Origin: Streptococcaceae bacterium
GTDB lineage: Bacteria > Bacillota > Bacilli > Lactobacillales > Streptococcaceae
Direction of reading: 5' to 3'
Length of the DNA: 64,000 bases
Assembly: GCA_902363395.1 (NCBI GenBank)
Contig: CABIZZ010000001.1
Coordinates: 372,001 to 436,000 of the forward strand
How positions within the stretch are numbered: position 1 is the first letter of the stretch; each line of letters begins with the position of its first letter. The translations under genes were made by a program, and so were the position numbers. This document shows, piece after piece, positions 60,370 through 64,000 of this stretch. The notes under the pieces are model-generated. The model had not been told where the DNA came from, did not search any database, and saw nothing but the letters and a program-made list of their open reading frames with translations.

Positions 60370-61408
60370 GAGTAGGTGCAGTCCTTTCCTTGAAAATGAT
60401 TTTTTTCTGAATCAACCATGAGACGACGAAGAGCAAGAGTCCGACGATCACTTTGCTGAGGAGCAAATGGAGACCAAAGCTTGTATAGAAGAGTCGAATC
60501 AAGAGGGTATCGAGAATAAAGAGTCCAATCGCAAGTCCCAAGTAACCACTTCCGGTTCGAGCCACGCTGTCTTTGTTCTTAAAGACTAGACGTTTGTTGG
60601 TCGAGTAGTTAAAGATGGAGCTGGCCACACGAGCGATCCCGTTTGCAAGGAGGATCCGAAGACTAATCGGTACAGCCATCATCACGAAAAGGAAGAAGGC
60701 GTAGACTAGATAGTCAACGATAAAGCTACTCAGGGAAGAGAGGGCAAACTTGAACATGTCCTTGTAGATCATGAGACCGTCGCGAATAGGACGGAAGTGG
60801 GACCCTTCATTGTCATTGATATAAACTGTTTCAATCGGAACTTCCAAGATGGGGAAGGCCTTGCTAGCTGCGAGGAGCACATTCATTTCGTACTCATACC
60901 GTTGACCCTCAATTTCTAACATAAAGGGGATCATGTTCGTCGTAAAGGCTCGAAGTCCAGTCTGCGTATCTGTCACAGCGACCCCTGTTTGTTGCTTGAA
61001 CAAGAAGCGGGTCAATTTATTTCCAAAAGCAGAACGCAAAGGAACCTTGCCTGAAAAGGCGCGTGCCCCTAGAACCAATTGGTTGGGATTTTCTTGTGAT
61101 TGATTAGCTACGCGGAAGATATCCCAAACCTTATGTTGGCCATCGGCATCGGCAGTGATGACTGTTCCGTATTGCCCTTGCTCTTGAATGTAAGTGTAGG
61201 CTGTTTTGAGAGCCCCTCCTTTTCCAAGGTTGGTTTCGTGGTGAAGGACTGTAGCTTGCCCGTCTAATTTTTCAAAAATCGCTTGGCAGTCCTCAGAACT
61301 ACCATCGTCCACAACGATAATGGAGAAGTCACATTTTTCTCTCAGTTTTTTTACCAGTTTGAGAAGTTTTTGATCGGGTTGATAAGCGGGGATGACTAAA
61401 TAATTCAT
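60356..61408 (-). CDS. Family 2 glycosyltransferase fused to a GtrA-like membrane domain
   Basis: The 350-residue protein has a GT2 domain (1-~220; VIPAYQPDQKLLKLV, VVDDGSSED, ADADGQHK, DTQTGLRAF) followed by four membrane helices with GtrA character (about 225-340; RVASSIFNYSTNKRLVFKNK). Such fusions load a sugar on a lipid carrier and help flip it. First gene of the operon with the phosphodiester glycosidase. Acceptor unknown; a surface glycan or lipoteichoic acid decoration is plausible. Confidence 0.88.
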   Translation of the reverse strand: MNYLVIPAYQPDQKLLKLVKKLREKCDFSIIVVDDGSSEDCQAIFEKLDGQATVLHHETNLGKGGALKTAYTYIQEQGQYGTVITADADGQHKVWDIFRVANQSQENPNQLVLGARAFSGKVPLRSAFGNKLTRFLFKQQTGVAVTDTQTGLRAFTTNMIPFMLEIEGQRYEYEMNVLLAASKAFPILEVPIETVYINDNEGSHFRPIRDGLMIYKDMFKFALSSLSSFIVDYLVYAFFLFVMMAVPISLRILLANGIARVASSIFNYSTNKRLVFKNKDSVARTGSGYLGLAIGLFILDTLLIRLFYTSFGLHLLLSKVIVGLLLFVVSWLIQKKIIFKERTAPTHEIL

Positions 61409-61451
61409 AACCGTTCCTCGTTTCTTGTTTGTGATGAAGTTAGTATAACGG

Positions 61452-61496
61452 CCCTTTCTTAAAGCTAACTGATATCAGTTTTCTTTAAGGAAAGGG
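61452..61496. repeat. 45-bp near-perfect palindrome between two operons
   Basis: Centred between 61473 and 61474, with a perfect 14-bp core AACTGATATCAGTT (61467-61480) and outer arms CCCTTTC-TTAAAG and CTTTAAGGAAAGGG, with one bulged base. It lies between the divergent glycosyltransferase operon and the AT-rich cassette. It could be an operator or a hairpin. Confidence 0.6.
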
Positions 61497-61565
61497 AGAG
61501 AGAACATACTAAATCCAGTGATAATTGAAAGTTTAAAAGGACTTTTTGGGGAAAATTAATTATTG

Positions 61566-61571
61566 TATAAT
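61566..61571 (+). promoter_or_regulatory. -10 box of the AT-rich cassette
   Basis: TATAAT at 61566-61571; the -35 region is poor. Confidence 0.5.
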
Positions 61572-61600
61572 GTTAATAAATAGTTTTTAGGAGAAAAAGA

Positions 61601-61843
61601 GTGAGATTGAAAAAACAATGGAAATGGGAAATGTGGCATATTCATGCCATTGTAGCGATTACAGTCGTGTTAACCCTTTTTGTCTGCATGTTTGTTTATC
61701 GTATAATTAAAGAACAGGAAAATAGAAGTACTAATGAGGAGTCAGTCCATAAACATTTTGAAATGAATGATGGTCGTTATTTACAGGGAGCATCTGCTTT
61801 AGCTATGAATGTATTCGATAATCTTAGCAAAGAGGAGTTTTAA
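61601..61843 (+). CDS. Small single-helix membrane protein (cassette gene 1)
   Basis: The 80-residue protein starts at GTG 61601 with AGGAGAAAAAGA before it. It has a basic N-terminus, one membrane helix (about 15-36; AIVAITVVLTLFVCMFVY), then a polar C-terminal part. No family recognised. Two bases separate it from the next gene, so it is translationally coupled. AT-rich like its two partners. Confidence 0.65.
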   Translation: MRLKKQWKWEMWHIHAIVAITVVLTLFVCMFVYRIIKEQENRSTNEESVHKHFEMNDGRYLQGASALAMNVFDNLSKEEF

Positions 61844-61845
61844 TA

Positions 61846-62712
61846 GTGGAAGGATTTAATCATCGTAAAGATCAACTAAAAAAGGCTCTTTTGCATTGTA
61901 AAAGATACCAAGTGTTTCAAAAACTTGCTGTATTTATACTCGTATTTGGTATTTTTTGTTATGTAGGGATAAAAAATATTGAAAGTCGAGCAAATGCCTA
62001 TCTCCAAGCAAGGGACTTTAAAGGTAAGCTAAAAGTGACTGGAATCAATCCCTTTTCAGCTAATTGGAATTTCTATAGAGTGAAAGTTAACTATATTTAC
62101 TCAGAAACAGTTAATGGAAGACAATATCAAATCCCAATTGTAAGGGAACATCAACCTAGCGAACTACTTTTTCCTTTTGTACCTGGTGATGAATGGTATT
62201 TGGGAAGAAAAGATACTGTATCGATATTTGCTGATTTTTCTATTTTTACGGAGGAGAATATAGAAAAGAATTATGGACCGATTGTGTATCAAGCATTAGA
62301 AAGTCAAAAAGATTTCAAACCTATTGAGAAAAAATACCAAATAGCTTTCGAGAAGGATCCTACATTTAAGCAGGCGAAAGTAAAGTTAAAACTTATTTTT
62401 GATTCGCGATTATATCCTACAAAGGTTTTTGTATGGTTAGGAACAGAAATGAAAAATAATATCCAAAAAGGGCAAACCGCTTTTGGAGGAGCAGGAGCCC
62501 TTAAGGTAGAGGAGGCAATAAAAGAGAACCTTCTATACGTGGATATTTCATTTCCAGAAAAAGAGAATCCTTCTTTGGATATTGAGAAAATGAAAGAAGA
62601 GCTAATTATGCTCAATGAAAAGACCCCCTTACCAGATGGTTTATACCGAATAAATGGTAATTTTAATGGTCTTATATTGAAAAATGGAGAAATAATAGAG
62701 GAGCGTTATTAA
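61846..62712 (+). CDS. Membrane-anchored extracellular protein (cassette gene 2)
   Basis: The 288-residue protein starts at GTG 61846. After a basic N-terminus and one membrane helix (about 25-43; KLAVFILVFGIFCYVGI), a predicted extracellular domain of about 240 residues rich in Lys, Glu and aromatic residues follows. No known domain seen; no cysteine pair, sortase motif or lipobox. Between two other membrane proteins in one tight operon, so it may form a surface complex with them. Confidence 0.65.
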   Translation: MEGFNHRKDQLKKALLHCKRYQVFQKLAVFILVFGIFCYVGIKNIESRANAYLQARDFKGKLKVTGINPFSANWNFYRVKVNYIYSETVNGRQYQIPIVREHQPSELLFPFVPGDEWYLGRKDTVSIFADFSIFTEENIEKNYGPIVYQALESQKDFKPIEKKYQIAFEKDPTFKQAKVKLKLIFDSRLYPTKVFVWLGTEMKNNIQKGQTAFGGAGALKVEEAIKENLLYVDISFPEKENPSLDIEKMKEELIMLNEKTPLPDGLYRINGNFNGLILKNGEIIEERY

Positions 62713-62714
62713 TT

Positions 62715-63191
62715 GTGCAAGAAAAAAATCAAAATAAGTTTGCCATCTGGAAAAGCTGGGAATGGTTTTTACTTATTATTTATTTAATTTTGCTTTACTG
62801 GGTTCCGTTTATGACCTTAGATGATCGATATGGATCTTTTCCGAATGGAATTCTCATAAACGATGTCTCGAAAATGAATGAATTAATAAACCATCAGTTA
62901 ATGCTTCGCGTCTTTTCTGATCTTATTTTAGGAACCTTGTTTTTTGTGATACTAAGCAGAAGATATTTTCTAACAATAGAAAGAACCTTTGCGTCCAATC
63001 TATTTCCTTTTGTCTTATCAATCGTTAATCTGGTAATTGTATTTTACTTAAAAGAAACACTATTAATACTAAACTATGGTGTGGATGCAGGAGTATCATT
63101 TTATTTGATGGAAGCCATGACGGCCTTGTTCATCGTATATTATTATCGAAATCTTCGACGTTGTATCTTAAAACAGAAAACCAATATTTGA
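62715..63191 (+). CDS. Four-helix membrane protein (cassette gene 3)
   Basis: The 158-residue protein starts at GTG 62715, two bases after the preceding stop. It has about four membrane segments (about 17-33, 65-81, 92-110, 127-143) with a basic C-terminus (RNLRRCILKQKTN). No family recognised. Part of the AT-rich three-gene cassette, in which every start codon is GTG. Confidence 0.65.
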   Translation: MQEKNQNKFAIWKSWEWFLLIIYLILLYWVPFMTLDDRYGSFPNGILINDVSKMNELINHQLMLRVFSDLILGTLFFVILSRRYFLTIERTFASNLFPFVLSIVNLVIVFYLKETLLILNYGVDAGVSFYLMEAMTALFIVYYYRNLRRCILKQKTNI

Positions 63192-63226
63192 TCTTCTTGT
63201 TATTTTTTAAATCATATAGATAATAC

Positions 63227-63255
63227 TTGCCTTCTATCTCGAAGTCTGGTATAAT
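63227..63255 (+). promoter_or_regulatory. Promoter of rpsF-ssb
   Basis: TTGCCT (63227-63232), 17 bp, TATAAT (63250-63255). Confidence 0.8.
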
Positions 63256-63263
63256 AGTTTCTT

Positions 63264-63302
63264 GTGAGCAAACCTCACTTACCCCTTGCAAAGACTTGGG
63301 GT
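63264..63302 (+). promoter_or_regulatory. Two-hairpin leader before rpsF
   Basis: GTGAG/CTCAC (63264-63278) and ACCCC/GGGGT (63281-63302) hairpins lie between the promoter and the rpsF binding site. The position fits autogenous control by S6:S18, but the usual CCG-containing bulge motif was not recognised, so that role is uncertain. Confidence 0.4.
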
Positions 63303-63329
63303 CATTAGACCAAAAGGAGGAACATATCA

Positions 63330-63620
63330 ATGGCTAAATACGAAATTCTTTATATTATTCGTCCAAACATTGAAGAAGAAGCTAAAAACGCTTTGGTAGC
63401 ACGCTTTGACTCTATCTTGACTGACAACGGTGCAACTGTTGTTGAATCAAAAGATTGGGAAAAACGTCGTCTTGCATACGAAATCCAAGATTTCCGTGAA
63501 GGACTTTACCACATCGTAAACGTTGAAGCGAACGACGATGCAGCTCTTAACGAGTTCGACCGTCTTTCAAAAATCAACGGTGACATTCTTCGTCACATGA
63601 TCGTAAAAGTTGACGCGTAA
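63330..63620 (+). CDS. rpsF: Small ribosomal subunit protein bS6
   Basis: The 96-residue ribosomal protein S6 begins [19 protein letters not shown] and contains [20 protein letters not shown]. It binds S18 on the 30S platform. AAAGGAGGA precedes the ATG. First gene of the conserved rpsF-ssb-rpsR operon; strong codon bias. Confidence 0.97.
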   Translation: MAKYEILYIIRPNIEEEAKNALVARFDSILTDNGATVVESKDWEKRRLAYEIQDFREGLYHIVNVEANDDAALNEFDRLSKINGDILRHMIVKVDA

Positions 63621-63646
63621 GCCCTAACGAATAAAGAAGGTGACTA

Positions 63647-64000
63647 ATGATTAACAATGTTGTACTTGTAGGTCGTATGACTCGAGATGCTGAACTTCGT
63701 TATACCCCTCAAAATCAGGCTGTTGCGACATTCTCACTCGCGGTTAACCGTAATTTTAAAAACCAAAATGGTGAACGAGATGCGGACTTTATCAACTGTG
63801 TGATTTGGCGTCAACAAGCTGAAAATTTAGCAAATTGGGCTAAAAAGGGTGCCTTAGTTGGGATTACAGGTCGTATCCAGACTCGTAATTATGAGAATCA
63901 GCAAGGTCAACGTGTTTATGTCACTGAAGTCGTAGCGGACAGCTTCCAATTGTTGGAAAGCCGCGCGAATCGTGAAGGACAAGCAGGTGGTGGTTATGCT
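63647..64000 (+). CDS. ssb: Single-stranded DNA-binding protein (3' end outside window)
   Basis: The first 118 codons are present and the frame is open to the window edge. It begins [19 protein letters not shown] and contains the OB-fold segments FSLAVNRNF and [27 protein letters not shown] precedes the ATG, 26 bases after rpsF. It protects single-stranded DNA in replication and repair; the acidic C-terminal tail would lie beyond the window. Confidence 0.96.
   Translation, partial: MINNVVLVGRMTRDAELRYTPQNQAVATFSLAVNRNFKNQNGERDADFINCVIWRQQAENLANWAKKGALVGITGRIQTRNYENQQGQRVYVTEVVADSFQLLESRANREGQAGGGYA

Overview
This window reads as chromosomal DNA of an oral (mitis/sanguinis-type) Streptococcus. 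The support is a hrcA-grpE-dnaK-dnaJ cluster with two CIRCE operators, an H2O2-forming pyruvate oxidase (spxB), a phosphoketolase (xfp), glucan 1,6-alpha-glucosidase (dexB), a complete histidine-utilisation (hut) locus of the type known in sanguinis-group streptococci, and very strong codon bias in the highly expressed genes. I see no rRNA, tRNA, prophage, insertion sequence or CRISPR array. The species is an inference.

Layout. 1-6 kb: the 3' part of a rhomboid-like protease gene, a VanZ/RDD membrane protein, an ACT + DUF711 gene pair, two tandem histidine phosphatases and a VanY/LdcB-type carboxypeptidase. 6-12.3 kb: the heat-shock cluster, interrupted between dnaK and dnaJ by an AT-rich orphan gene, a terminator, a DJ-1-like gene and a 114-nt hairpin leader. 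12.3-23.2 kb: gdhA, pyrD, small unknown genes, msrAB, a CapA-like protein, a MutS-like ATPase gene split by a frameshift in an A9 tract, an AraC regulator, a HAD phosphatase and an SGNH hydrolase. 23.5-36.6 kb: spxB, a VOC protein, 6-phospho-beta-glucosidase, a two-component system convergent with a two-gene ABC exporter, a hydrolase/pabBC pair, a membrane acyltransferase and dexB. 37.1-40.4 kb: metE-metF. 40.5-55.1 kb: a large SARP/BTAD-type regulator facing the hut operon (hutU-ftcD-fchA-fhs-hutD-permease-hutH-hutG) and divergent hutI. 55.2-64 kb: a membrane protein, xfp, a glycosyltransferase/phosphodiester-glycosidase operon, an AT-rich three-gene membrane cassette, and the start of rpsF-ssb.

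How the genes work together. The hut products convert histidine to glutamate. Both exits from formiminoglutamate are encoded: HutG, which releases formamide, and FtcD/FchA/Fhs, which feeds one-carbon units to tetrahydrofolate. metF, metE and pabBC also belong to folate/methionine metabolism. spxB and xfp both make acetyl-phosphate, and msrAB would repair methionine oxidised by SpxB-derived peroxide.

Most interesting signals. (1) The two divergent hut promoters carry matched direct repeats (TTGAC every 11 bp, 9 bp from a -10 box). This is the operator layout used by SARP regulators, and a SARP-like gene lies at the other end of the locus. (2) Three copies of a closed multi-branched RNA-like element (before dnaK, before an ABC gene, before metE) have closing stems that differ in sequence yet stay fully paired. 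(3) A second three-hairpin repeat occurs twice, and a third large structured element lies downstream of spxB. (4) A 114-nt hairpin separates a Shine-Dalgarno-like sequence from the dnaJ start codon.
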